Position numbers and translations under genes: made by a program. Below, piece after piece: positions 1 through 8,900 of a DNA stretch of 64,000 nt (position 1 is the first letter of the stretch; the number at the start of each line of letters is the position of its first letter). This stretch comes from Aphanomyces cochlioides (lineage: Eukaryota; Oomycota; Saprolegniomycetes; Saprolegniales; Verrucalvaceae), in the NCBI GenBank assembly GCA_019828595.1, contig JAHQRK010000009.1, forward strand, positions 2,604,001 to 2,668,000. The letters are read 5' to 3'. Below the pieces are notes generated by a model. It was not told where the DNA came from. It saw nothing but the letters and a program-made list of their open reading frames with translations, and searched no databases.

Positions 1-3000
1 TCGTCGCTCAAACGTACGCACGTTCAAGCTATTCCCCAAGCAGCTTTGCAGGCGACCACATGGAACACAAAGTGGTCCTCTCCTGCGAGCAGCGAGCTCC
101 CGACCGAAGTTACTGGCGCCTCCCCCGTGAGCTCTTAAAGAACCCTCAAGTAGTCGCAGCGATCAAGGCCGAAGCCAATCAACTTTTGGACGAGATGCGC
201 GCAGACGACACTCAAAACTTTGGCGCAAAGTGGTACGGCTGGTTGAAGAGAATGAAGAAGCGTCTCCAAGTCAGTCATCGCCAGTACATTGACTCGATGA
301 AGTACACACTCAACAGCCTCAAGATGAAGTGGCTTACTTCCCGCCGAGCATTCGACATGGGACTCGTTGAGACATCCATTGTTAATACCGCCCGTCAAGC
401 CCTTGACACTGCCCGCAGCGAGTACCGACAGTTCAACCTGGATCAGCAATTCGACTTTCACGCCAACGTCAACGAGCGAGGTACCAGTCACTTTTTTCGT
501 CGACCCAAGGGGATCAAAGTGCCGCTCTCGTCCGTGACAATCAACGGTGCAACGTCGACTGACCCGTCTGAAGTCAAGGCTGGTTTTACGTCTCATTGGA
601 AAAACATCATGGTCACTCCAAGAGACCAACCACCGTTGAATCGGGCCCGTCGCCGAGCTATCATTCGAGCCATTACTCGACGTCTCACTCAAGAACAGCG
701 CGACGCTCTGGAAAGTCCTCTCACGGCGGAAGACCTGTGCGGCGCGCTCAAGTCTATGAACCCGAACAAGTCTCCTGGTTCAGACGGCTGGCCTGCAGCT
801 TTCTTTCAAGTCTCCCCGGACGTATTCGCCCAAATCCTGCTCAAGGTGTTCAACTACCAACTCACCCATCACGGTCACCTCCTGCTCCAACAACGCCGAA
901 GTGCAGTGGCGCTCTTGTTCAAGGCTGGAGACAGAGGCGACCCTGGCAACTATCGGCCGATTACTCTCATGTCGGTTGAAGTCAAGATTCTATCGCGGGC
1001 GCTGGCCTACCGTCTTGCACAAGTTGCCCCATACCTCGCTCACCCAAGCCAAGCTGGTTTTGTCCCTGGCCGTCGCTTGCACGACCACGTGATGCTGGTA
1101 CAAGCATTGCAGACTTTCTGTACCAATGAAGACCACGACTACTACGCGACGTTTCTCGACTTTTCCAAGGCATACGATATGGTTGACCAAGGCTTTCTCT
1201 TCGACGTACTCAAGGAGATGAACATCGGTCCCACATTTGTGTCTTGGGTTCAGTTGCTTTACAATACGCCTCTGGTCCAGATCATTTTCAACGACGGTCT
1301 TGGCCCTACCATACGGCCTACCCGCGGAGTCAAGCAAGGTTGCCCCCTATCGTGCATGCTCTTCGTAGTTTACCTCGAGCCACTCGGCGAAATGCTACGC
1401 GGATCTCCTGATTTTGGTATTCCCCTTCCAAATGGAGACTCACTGACGAGCATCTACTTTGCCGACGACACGACTCTACTCTCGTCATCCCTCCAAGCGG
1501 CGGTCGAGCAAATGGCAATTGTCGAAGACTTTTGCTCTGTGTCTGGAGCTCGTCTCAACGTTGCCAAGTGCATGACTTTGGCGCTCAACAACAATCTCGA
1601 TATCGAAGACATCGACGATGGTGGCCTCTTGAACGTCTTGCCGAGCGAGAAGCCAGTGAAATACCTTGGTATTCTCTTTGGCCACCGACTGCCGCGCGAT
1701 TTTCAAGTCCAGCAACTGAACGACAAGTTTCTGGCTGCGTTTCAAACGTGGGGAAGTCGTGCGCGAACCATCCAAGGCCGCAAACTCATCGTATCGACCA
1801 TGTTGTTGTCGTTGTTATGGCATGTCACGGCTGCAGTGTATGTGCCTCCAACGATGGTTGCCGTTTGGCAAAGAATGGTCAACAAGTACATCCTTGGTCG
1901 GAAGACGCAAATCACCGACCATCATCGCTCAACTATTTGCCGCAAGTGGCAGTTCGATCAAAAACTCGGCCTCGGTATTCCGCATGTGGCTTCGAAGCTT
2001 CGGACTCAGCGACTGCTGCGGCTCCAACTCTTGATGCAGCCCAATTCACCCAACACATTTGCCCCATGGAAGTTGCTTGTCAAGAGACAATTTTCCCGTG
2101 TCATGAACAAGCTGTATCGCGACACCCACCCGTTCGACTTTCTCACGTACTTCCCCAACCACAGCTCCAAGTGGTTGTTTTTGTGGGAGCTGCATCCTCT
2201 TTGGCACGACATTTGGCATCAATGGGCCGCCACACCTATGGCCAAGCGAACCGCTTCGCCACCAAGCCTCGAAGAACTTTTGAACCTCCCCGTGTGGCTG
2301 ACATCCTACCCCGCTCTGCAAGTTGGTCCTGCGGGTGCTACATCAAATGTCGTGAAGACTGCTCTGTGTCGTCGATGGTGTAGACATGCGTCTCAAAACG
2401 GTTTCCACTGCCTCAAAGACTTCTTGACACGGCAAGGGACATGGCCTACAAGAGCTGCGTTTATTGATCGACTGTCATCCAACAACCGTGCGGCACAAGT
2501 GACGTTACAAGCGAACGGCGCGATGGGATTTGCAGCACCCGAACGTGCTGGTCAAGTTTATAGCCACCTCACCAAGATATTCGACCAAGTCCTCCGCACG
2601 TCTGGCGTTCGAACTGGAACTGCTTTGACCGATATCGATACAACAAGTCACCCTTTCAAGGCACTTTTCAAAGATCAATTGCTATCCTTCGAGCGTTGGC
2701 CCAAGCGACTCGTATCACGTTTGGCGCATCACGCCCCTTCGGATGGAAAACCGCACCCAGTGGCGACATCGTCCCGCGTCGAGCAACAAGATATTGCGAC
2801 CTACGTGCGACTCATCCGCAAAACATGCCGTTGGCCGCCTCCCCTCCATGGCGACGTTTGGTTTCGACTGTTGTTCAACATGCTGCCTGTCAACTCGCGC
2901 TTGTTCTACTTGCAACCTCAGCAGCCAGACGTAATTTGCTGTGTCTATACCAATTGCGACGCACCGGAGAACCAACACCACGCCTTCCACACCTGCTCTC

Positions 3001-3422
3001 GCGTGTATCCCCTTTGGCGTTTTCACGCGACCGCTTGGCGATGCTTCGGTGTCAATTTCGATTGGACTGCCATCACCAACATCGACCGCTTTCAAGTCAA
3101 CGAACGCGGTAGCCAGCTTCAAGACATACTGTTTGTGCTCTGGGCTCTTCTGTGTGCTTCCAACCTTCACTATATTTGGACAACGCACAACGCCGCCAAG
3201 TTCGAATCGAAGGAGCCGCCTCCGCCAGAAATTTGGCAAGAAGTCAGCTTCATCCGATGGCATGCATCGATCCGCAGATGGCTTCGCCTCCAAGAAGTTG
3301 ACAGCCCTCAACGAGTGGAAGCAATTTCAGCAATCAATACTTTGCATAGACAACCTGTCTATCGCCCACTGGTAGCCAAGTACCCGACTTTGCTCGCGCT
3401 CCAACCTTCAGCCCCAAATTAA
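1..3422 (+). CDS. Family A ORF2 (endonuclease-reverse transcriptase), partial at 5' end
   Basis: The reading frame is open from base 3 to the stop at 3420-3422. It begins near the end of the APE-type endonuclease domain (GDHMEH at about 51-68) and continues through the whole reverse transcriptase: YRPI at 953-964, LDFSKAYD, GVKQGCP and catalytic FADD at about 1458-1469. The C-terminal C/H-rich motif lies at about 2938-2997 (CCVYTNCD...HHAFHTC), typical of LINE zinc-binding tails. No internal break is visible in this part. Two changes stand out. PGSDG replaces the usual PGPDG near 770-790 (shared with A2 but not A4), and LFVVYLEPL replaces LFVLYLEPL near 1360. The protein would nick the tRNA gene and prime cDNA synthesis there. 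Family-level function is established for such proteins; activity of this copy is unknown. Confidence 0.9.
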   Translation, partial: VAQTYARSSYSPSSFAGDHMEHKVVLSCEQRAPDRSYWRLPRELLKNPQVVAAIKAEANQLLDEMRADDTQNFGAKWYGWLKRMKKRLQVSHRQYIDSMKYTLNSLKMKWLTSRRAFDMGLVETSIVNTARQALDTARSEYRQFNLDQQFDFHANVNERGTSHFFRRPKGIKVPLSSVTINGATSTDPSEVKAGFTSHWKNIMVTPRDQPPLNRARRRAIIRAITRRLTQEQRDALESPLTAEDLCGALKSMNPNKSPGSDGWPAAFFQVSPDVFAQILLKVFNYQLTHHGHLLLQQRRSAVALLFKAGDRGDPGNYRPITLMSVEVKILSRALAYRLAQVAPYLAHPSQAGFVPGRRLHDHVMLVQALQTFCTNEDHDYYATFLDFSKAYDMVDQGFLFDVLKEMNIGPTFVSWVQLLYNTPLVQIIFNDGLGPTIRPTRGVKQGCPLSCMLFVVYLEPLGEMLRGSPDFGIPLPNGDSLTSIYFADDTTLLSSSLQAAVEQMAIVEDFCSVSGARLNVAKCMTLALNNNLDIEDIDDGGLLNVLPSEKPVKYLGILFGHRLPRDFQVQQLNDKFLAAFQTWGSRARTIQGRKLIVSTMLLSLLWHVTAAVYVPPTMVAVWQRMVNKYILGRKTQITDHHRSTICRKWQFDQKLGLGIPHVASKLRTQRLLRLQLLMQPNSPNTFAPWKLLVKRQFSRVMNKLYRDTHPFDFLTYFPNHSSKWLFLWELHPLWHDIWHQWAATPMAKRTASPPSLEELLNLPVWLTSYPALQVGPAGATSNVVKTALCRRWCRHASQNGFHCLKDFLTRQGTWPTRAAFIDRLSSNNRAAQVTLQANGAMGFAAPERAGQVYSHLTKIFDQVLRTSGVRTGTALTDIDTTSHPFKALFKDQLLSFERWPKRLVSRLAHHAPSDGKPHPVATSSRVEQQDIATYVRLIRKTCRWPPPLHGDVWFRLLFNMLPVNSRLFYLQPQQPDVICCVYTNCDAPENQHHAFHTCSRVYPLWRFHATAWRCFGVNFDWTAITNIDRFQVNERGSQLQDILFVLWALLCASNLHYIWTTHNAAKFESKEPPPPEIWQEVSFIRWHASIRRWLRLQEVDSPQRVEAISAINTLHRQPVYRPLVAKYPTLLALQPSAPN

Positions 3423-3503
3423 CAAGCCCCAAGTATTTATTCAACAAGTCAAAAATCGCTGTACTCCAAAGCCCAAAGTAGAAAATCTGCTGAAGCATTT
3501 GGA

Positions 3504-3575
3504 AGTGGGATGAGCCGTTAGTAGGCAATATTAGTATTAGTAGATATTGAAAGTCTATTAATATACCTCCCCATT
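3504..3575 (+). promoter_or_regulatory. 3'-terminal stem-loop of family A
   Basis: An outer stem pairs AGTGGG (3504-3509) with CCCATT (3570-3575). An inner 10-bp stem pairs TATTAGTAGA (3535-3544) with TCTATTAATA (3554-3563). Both contain one G-U pair. Family B has different inner bases but the same outer pairing and a similar inner hairpin, which argues for selection on the fold. The probable role, by analogy with other site-specific non-LTR elements, is recognition of the RNA 3' end by the reverse transcriptase. Confidence 0.55.
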
Positions 3576-3593
3576 GCAGTGAGCTATACGACC

Positions 3594-3797
3594 TCCGTAC
3601 AAGATTAGTCAAAGACAACATGTGGACGTTCTGAAGCCAGTCCAAGATTACTCCGCACCCATCTGACGTCGAAGACAAGACAAGTCTGTCCCATGTCCAC
3701 ATCACCCAAGACCATCCATGTTGTTACACGACATGAAGACCACGATCGACAGCACATGCGACGTGTAAGATGCCAACTTTTACCTGTATCAACTGAT
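3594..3797 (+). mobile_element. Family D 3'-region fragment (D1)
   Basis: It starts directly after the 14-nt scar of A1 and resembles the D2 tail around 30517-30733 (shared CCGT.CAAGATTAGTC, CCCATGTC.ACA.CACCCAAGACCA and TGTATCAACTGAT blocks). It lacks the D 3' terminus and its scar. At GAT (3795-3797) it runs straight into the middle of a tRNA spacer unit. It is a 5'-truncated copy that later lost its 3' end by deletion or recombination. Confidence 0.7.
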
Positions 3798-4128
3798 TGC
3801 ATGACTACATCAAGACATGTCGGCGTATCTCGATGTGTCAACCATCGTAAACACACGAGCGTTTGGAGCAAGTCTCGCGAAGAGACTCAACAGAACAAAA
3901 ACAAGACTGCATTTGTCTTGTCAAGAGTATAGATGGACACTGCAGATGGACCACAGTCCGTGAAAGAGAGATTCAAGGAATGTCTTATCCATATGTGCGT
4001 AGAGGTGAGCACCTCTTTTCGTGCTGGACGTGGCATGAGGTGACTAGTAAGAGCTGAGAAGAATACAGGAGGAATCCTAAGGAAAGGCAAGAATGTTGGG
4101 AGGAGAGGACGAAATCGGAGAAAAGGGG

Positions 4129-4134
4129 AAAAAA
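4129..4134 (-). terminator. Pol III terminator of tRNA1
   Basis: A run of six A on the plus strand (six T on the tRNA sense strand) lies three bases past the tRNA 3' end. Confidence 0.85.
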
Positions 4135-4137
4135 CGT

Positions 4138-4210
4138 TGGTCATACTGGGGCTCGAACCCAGGACCCTGGCGTTATTAGCACCATGCTCTACCGACTGAG
4201 CTATACGACC
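4138..4210 (-). tRNA. tRNA-Ile(AAU), copy 1
   Basis: A 73-nt cloverleaf without introns: acceptor GGTCGTA/TATGACC with discriminator A, D stem GCTC/GAGC, anticodon stem TGGTG/CGCCA, loop CTAATAA giving anticodon AAT (wobble A would become inosine), and T stem CTGGG/CCCAG around TTCGAGC. Internal A box TAGCTCAGTCGG and B box GGTTCGAGCCC are intact. This is the only copy in the window with its native 5' flank (TATTACACTT from 4211), so it shows the unoccupied state of the retrotransposon target. Confidence 0.96.
4197..4210 (-). other. Unoccupied retrotransposon target site (tRNA nt 1-14)
   Basis: GGTCGTATAGCTCA on the tRNA strand is exactly the sequence duplicated at every element boundary. 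Here it is followed by TATTACACTT with no insertion. At 10892-10915 the same flank follows an element instead. This is the in-window empty site. Confidence 0.92.
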
Positions 4211-5200
4211 TATTACACTTATTCCCATACACACCACATCACACAACACACGTTCTCAAACACATTGACACACACACTTTTTTCCACACACACAAGAAAC
4301 CTACAACATATCCCACACACCATCCACTCTCCCAACAAAACAAAACCTACGCAATTCAATTTGGCATCCGCTCGTCGTCAGCCCTCGACAGTCCCAAGCT
4401 TCATTCCTCGTGTCCTCTGTCCATATCCTTTTACACGCATACTATTTAATTATAAACGTTATTATTAGCAGAGAGTTTTGACCTACATTTTCGTCTTTAA
4501 AGTCATGTTTCTCAAAGGCTATAATGTTTTCCAAGTTATTTCTTATTGCATGCAAATCCTCATGAAATTCTTATTCGGCGGGTCAAATTTCTTATCAAAA
4601 CTCAAATACTTTGCTTCAGTATGGAGAAACGTTCATCGTCGTTGTCGACCACTGTCAAGTGGCTCATTCATATAACGCCAACAAGCCAGGACAGAGCTTT
4701 GTGAAGGCAAAGCTACACGATCTTGAAAAGATTGTCGATCCCATTCGAGATGCTTCGTTTTGTTTATCCGTGTAGATTCCTATTTACATGTATTTTGGAT
4801 GCATGCCTTGGCTGCCACGTTGAGGTGATTCAAATGAAATTCACAGACTCAGAGATCATTGCAAACGATTGCATGACTACATCAAGACATGTCGGCGTAT
4901 CTCGATGTGTCAACCATCGTAAACACACGAGCGTTTGGAGCAAGTCTCGCGAAGAGACTCAACAGAACAAAAACAAGACTGCATTTGTCTTGTCAAGAGT
5001 ATAGATGGACACTGCAGATGGACCACAGTCCGTGAAAGAGAGATTCAAGGAATGTCTTATCCATATGTGCGTAGAGGTGAGCACCTCTTTTCGTGCTGGA
5101 CGTGGCATGAGGTGACTAGTAAGAGCTGAGAAGAATACAGGAGGAATCCTAAGGAAAGGCAAGAATGTTGGGAGGAGAGGACGAAATCGGAGAAAAGGGG

Positions 5201-5206
5201 AAAAAA
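5201..5206 (-). terminator. Pol III terminator of tRNA2
   Basis: A T6 run on the tRNA strand, three bases beyond the tRNA 3' end. Confidence 0.85.
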
Positions 5207-5209
5207 CGT

Positions 5210-5282
5210 TGGTCATACTGGGGCTCGAACCCAGGACCCTGGCATTATTAGCACCATGCTCTACCGACTGAGCTATACGACC
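5210..5282 (-). tRNA. tRNA-Ile(AAU), copy 2 (C39 to U variant)
   Basis: Same cloverleaf as copy 1 except plus-strand GGCATTATT in place of GGCGTTATT. This changes nt 39 of the anticodon stem from C to U, giving a G-U pair. It is probably still functional. The gene is complete because element A2 begins at the base immediately upstream of nt 1. Confidence 0.94.
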
Positions 5283-5284
5283 TG

Positions 5285-5958
5285 TGTAGCCATCTCGAGC
5301 GTTCCCCGATTGAATTTGGCTTGCAACTGCACCGACTTTTTGATGAAGACCGTGCATGCTTTGAGTACTTTGTGAGACAACGCCTCCTCCATCGGTGGCT
5401 TCGAGCGACTTGGGGTGGAGACAAACCGTTCTCCCAGCTGTACTCATTGACGTGGGGTGTGCGTATGACCCGCGAGCACGTTCAAGCCATCTTCAGCAAC
5501 ATCGAGCTATTCAAGAACATCGACTTCATCGATACTACCATTGACGGCGACGAGATTTCCCTCCACCGCGGCGACCTGGAAGAAGTGTTGGCTGTGGCAG
5601 AAGTTCTCTTGGCCATCATGCTCCAACGTACTACAACAGTGATGCTGCGATCGTGGCCTCTACCAAGTACCCGGTCACTGCACTGGCTTCTCATTTGGGC
5701 TCCCGCTGTTTGTCGGGCGTATCGCTATCTGCCATATTGCTTGACACGAGCTTCGGCCTCTTGATTTGGAATATCATGGAAACGTTGTATGCCGGCGAAG
5801 ACGAGAAGTCGCGATACGTCTTGACCACGATCCTGGAATTCCATGAGGCTGGCTCCCTGGACCCCACCTTCGACAACCAAGTGATGTTCCAACCCGACAC
5901 TCAGACACTCATGCTGGGAGATGTTGCGAACGCAACGTCTGTCGCGTTCCGTGGCTAA
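5285..5958 (+). pseudogene. Family A ORF1, C-terminal fragment with frameshift
   Basis: This corresponds to the C-terminal ~225 residues of the A4 ORF1. One base is missing near 5614 (GGCCATCATGC against GGCCATTCATGC in A4), so the frame breaks. The original frame resumes downstream and ends at the ORF1 stop 5956-5958. The fragment is a helical region ending ...VAFRG, conserved with B (ends ASRG). Confidence 0.85.
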
Positions 5959-8900
5959 GGTGGTCGCGGCCGGTCTCTTCACCAAGTTCCCCATACTCGA
6001 ACTGACCACTGCCAACCTCAATGGGCTGAAAGACAACGGACATCTTGTGGCGCGGCGACTCCAAATTCCGACCCAAGCCGTTTTCTTTCAAGAAACCAAA
6101 ATCAATAACATCAAACATCTCGAAACCTTCCAACTCCACCTCAACAACGAAGTAGGCGTTGGCAAATACAAGCTCTTCACCAACGATCTCCGCACTGATC
6201 GCGTCGACTCACTCAACAATCGGCGCTGCGGTGTGGCATCGTATTTCCATGGATCCATGCCTGGATTCCTCGACCTGCAACACTTGACCACCCATGACCG
6301 ACCTGGAAGATACATGGTTGTTCGAACTCAGTGGGACGGCGTTCCTGTGTACTTTCACAACGTCTATGCCCCGGTTATCGCTCACTCTCGAGCACCGTTT
6401 TTCGACGATCTGCCTCGCGACTTTGAAGACGACAGCATTCACTTTGTCGGAGGCGATTTCAACTTACCCCTGGAGGAGCATCTGGACGCGACTCGACCTC
6501 GCCAAGACCACAACGCTGGTAAGGCGGAATGCATTGCCTGGCTTTCAGCACTTGGTGTTATCGATGCGTGGAGGATGCACCACCCCAACGAGCGCGTTTA
6601 CAGCGGCCCTGGTCGAAGCAACCGCCTCGACTACCTGTTTGTGGACCAAGATATCGTCGCTCAAACGTACGCACGTTCAAGCTATTCCCCAAGCAGCTTT
6701 GCAGGCGACCACATGGAACACAAAGTGGTCCTCTCCTGCGAGCAGCGAGCTCCCGACCGAAGTTACTGGCGCCTCCCCCGTGAGCTCTTAAAGAACCCTC
6801 AAGTAGTCGCAGCGATCAAGGCCGAAGCCAATCAACTTTTGGACGAGATGCGCGCAGACGACACTCAAAACTTTGGCGCAAAGTGGTACGGCTGGTTGAA
6901 GAGAATGAAGAAGCGTCTCCAAGTCAGTCATCGCCAGTACATTGACTCGATGAAGTACACACTCAACAGCCTCAAGATGAAGTGGCTTACTTCCCGCCGA
7001 GCATTCGACATGGGACTCGTTGAGACATCCATTGTTAATACCGCCCGTCAAGCCCTTGACACTGCCCGCAGCGAGTACCGACAGTTCAACCTGGATCAGC
7101 AATTCGACTTTCACGCCAACGTCAACGAGCGAGGTACCAGTCACTTTTTTCGTCGACCCAAGGGGATCAAAGTGCCGCTCTCGTCCGTGACAATCAACGG
7201 TGCAACGTCGACTGACCCGTCTGAAGTCAAGGCTGGTTTTACGTCTCATTGGAAAAACATCATGGTCACTCCAAGAGACCAACCACCGTTGAATCGGGCC
7301 CGTCGCCGAGCTATCATTCGAGCCATTACTCGACGTCTCACTCAAGAACAGCGCGACGCTCTGGAAAGTCCTCTCACGGCGGAAGACCTGTGCGGCGCGC
7401 TCAAGTCTATGAACCCGAACAAGTCTCCTGGTTCAGACGGCTGGCCTGCAGCTTTCTTTCAAGTCTCCCCGGACGTATTCGCCCAAATCCTGCTCAAGGT
7501 GTTCAACTACCAACTCACCCATCACGGTCACCTCCTGCTCCAACAACGCCGAAGTGCAGTGGCGCTCTTGTTCAAGGCTGGAGACAGAGGCGACCCTGGC
7601 AACTATCGGCCGATTACTCTCATGTCGGTTGAAGTCAAGATTCTATCGCGGGCGCTGGCCTACCGTCTTGCACAAGTTGCCCCATACCTCGCTCACCCAA
7701 GCCAAGCTGGTTTTGTCCCTGGCCGTCGCTTGCACGACCACGTGATGCTGGTACAAGCATTGCAGACTTTCTGTACCAATGAAGACCACGACTACTACGC
7801 GACGTTTCTCGACTTTTCCAAGGCATACGATATGGTTGACCAAGGCTTTCTCTTCGACGTACTCAAGGAGATGAACATCGGTCCCACATTTGTGTCTTGG
7901 GTTCAGTTGCTTTACAATACGCCTCTGGTCCAGATCATTTTCAACGACGGTCTTGGCCCTACCATACGGCCTACCCGCGGAGTCAAGCAAGGTTGCCCCC
8001 TATCGTGCATGCTCTTCGTACTTTACCTCGAGCCACTCGGCGAAATGCTACGCGGATCTCCTGATTTTGGTATTCCCCTTCCAAATGGAGACTCACTGAC
8101 GAGCATCTACTTTGCCGACGACACGACTCTACTCTCGTCATCCCTCCAAGCGGCGGTCGAGCAAATGGCAATTGTCGAAGACTTTTGCTCTGTGTCTGGA
8201 GCTCGTCTCAACGTTGCCAAGTGCATGACTTTGGCGCTCAACAACAATCTCGATATCGAAGACATCGACGATGGTGGCCTCTTGAACGTCTTGCCGAGCG
8301 AGAAGCCAGTGAAATACCTTGGTATTCTCTTTGGCCACCGACTGCCGCGCGATTTTCAAGTCCAGCAACTGAACGACAAGTTTCTGGCTGCGTTTCAAAC
8401 GTGGGGAAGTCGTGCGCGAACCATCCAAGGCCGCAAACTCATCGTATCGACCATGTTGTTGTCGTTGTTATGGCATGTCACGGCTGCAGTGTATGTGCCT
8501 CCAACGATGGTTGCCGTTTGGCAAAGAATGGTCAACAAGTACATCCTTGGTCGGAAGACGCAAATCACCGACCATCATCGCTCAACTATTTGCCGCAAGT
8601 GGCAGTTCGATCAAAAACTCGGCCTCGGTATTCCGCATGTGGCTTCGAAGCTTCGGACTCAGCGACTGCTGCGGCTCCAACTCTTGATGCAGCCCAATTC
8701 ACCCAACACATTTGCCCCATGGAAGTTGCTTGTCAAGAGACAATTTTCCCGTGTCATGAACAAGCTGTATCGCGACACCCACCCGTTCGACTTTCTCACG
8801 TACTTCCCCAACCACAGCTCCAAGTGGTTGTTTTTGTGGGAGCTGCATCCTCTTTGGCACGACATTTGGCATCAATGGGCCGCCACACCTATGGCCAAGC

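Larger units (their letters stand above)
1..3579 (+). mobile_element. Family A tRNA-targeted non-LTR retrotransposon, copy A1 (3' part, cut by window edge)
   Basis: From base 1 this matches copy A2 from 6654 onward almost base for base. It holds most of ORF2, a 157-nt 3' UTR with a terminal stem-loop, and ends ...CCCATTGCAG. The 14-nt target copy TGAGCTATACGACC follows at 3580-3593. There is no poly-A tail and no LTR. What follows on the right is a family D fragment rather than a tRNA unit. The 5' end lies outside the window. Confidence 0.93.
3795..4210 (-). repeat. tRNA-Ile tandem unit U1, partial
   Basis: This matches the tRNA-proximal ~415 bp of the ~1,073-bp unit (compare 4867-5282). The rest of the unit is replaced by fragment D1. 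The join falls at a 3-bp GAT shared by both partners. Confidence 0.9.
4211..5282 (-). repeat. tRNA-Ile tandem unit U2, complete (1,072 bp)
   Basis: Complete unit: CA-rich stretch (~4215-4330), AT-rich spacer, a ~400-bp conserved block, then the tRNA. The short ORFs inside (for example 4478-4675, 4723-5004, 4935-5129) recur only because the unit recurs. They look like nothing known and I do not call them genes. I see no second RNA gene in the spacer. Confidence 0.93.

Noticed and set aside
1532..2383. 283-codon plus-strand ORF (also 8185-9036 and 53766-54617)
   Set aside because: A shadow in another frame of ORF2, which carries the recognisable RT motifs. No motif of its own.
4478..5129. Short ORFs in the tRNA spacer (65, 93 and 64 codons), repeated in every unit
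   Set aside because: They recur only because the whole 1.07-kb unit is duplicated. No domain, no codon-level constraint visible, and they overlap each other in different frames.
4211..5200. A second RNA gene (5S, U6, other tRNA) in the spacer
   Set aside because: I looked for A/B-box pairs, U6-like and 5S-like blocks and found none I could support.
4959..5447. Minus-strand ORFs that run through the tRNA gene (also at 13386, 18930, 35906 and 48163)
   Set aside because: They translate the tRNA itself (RIAQSVEHGANNARVLGSS) and run into element sequence. These are chance frames across a structural RNA gene.
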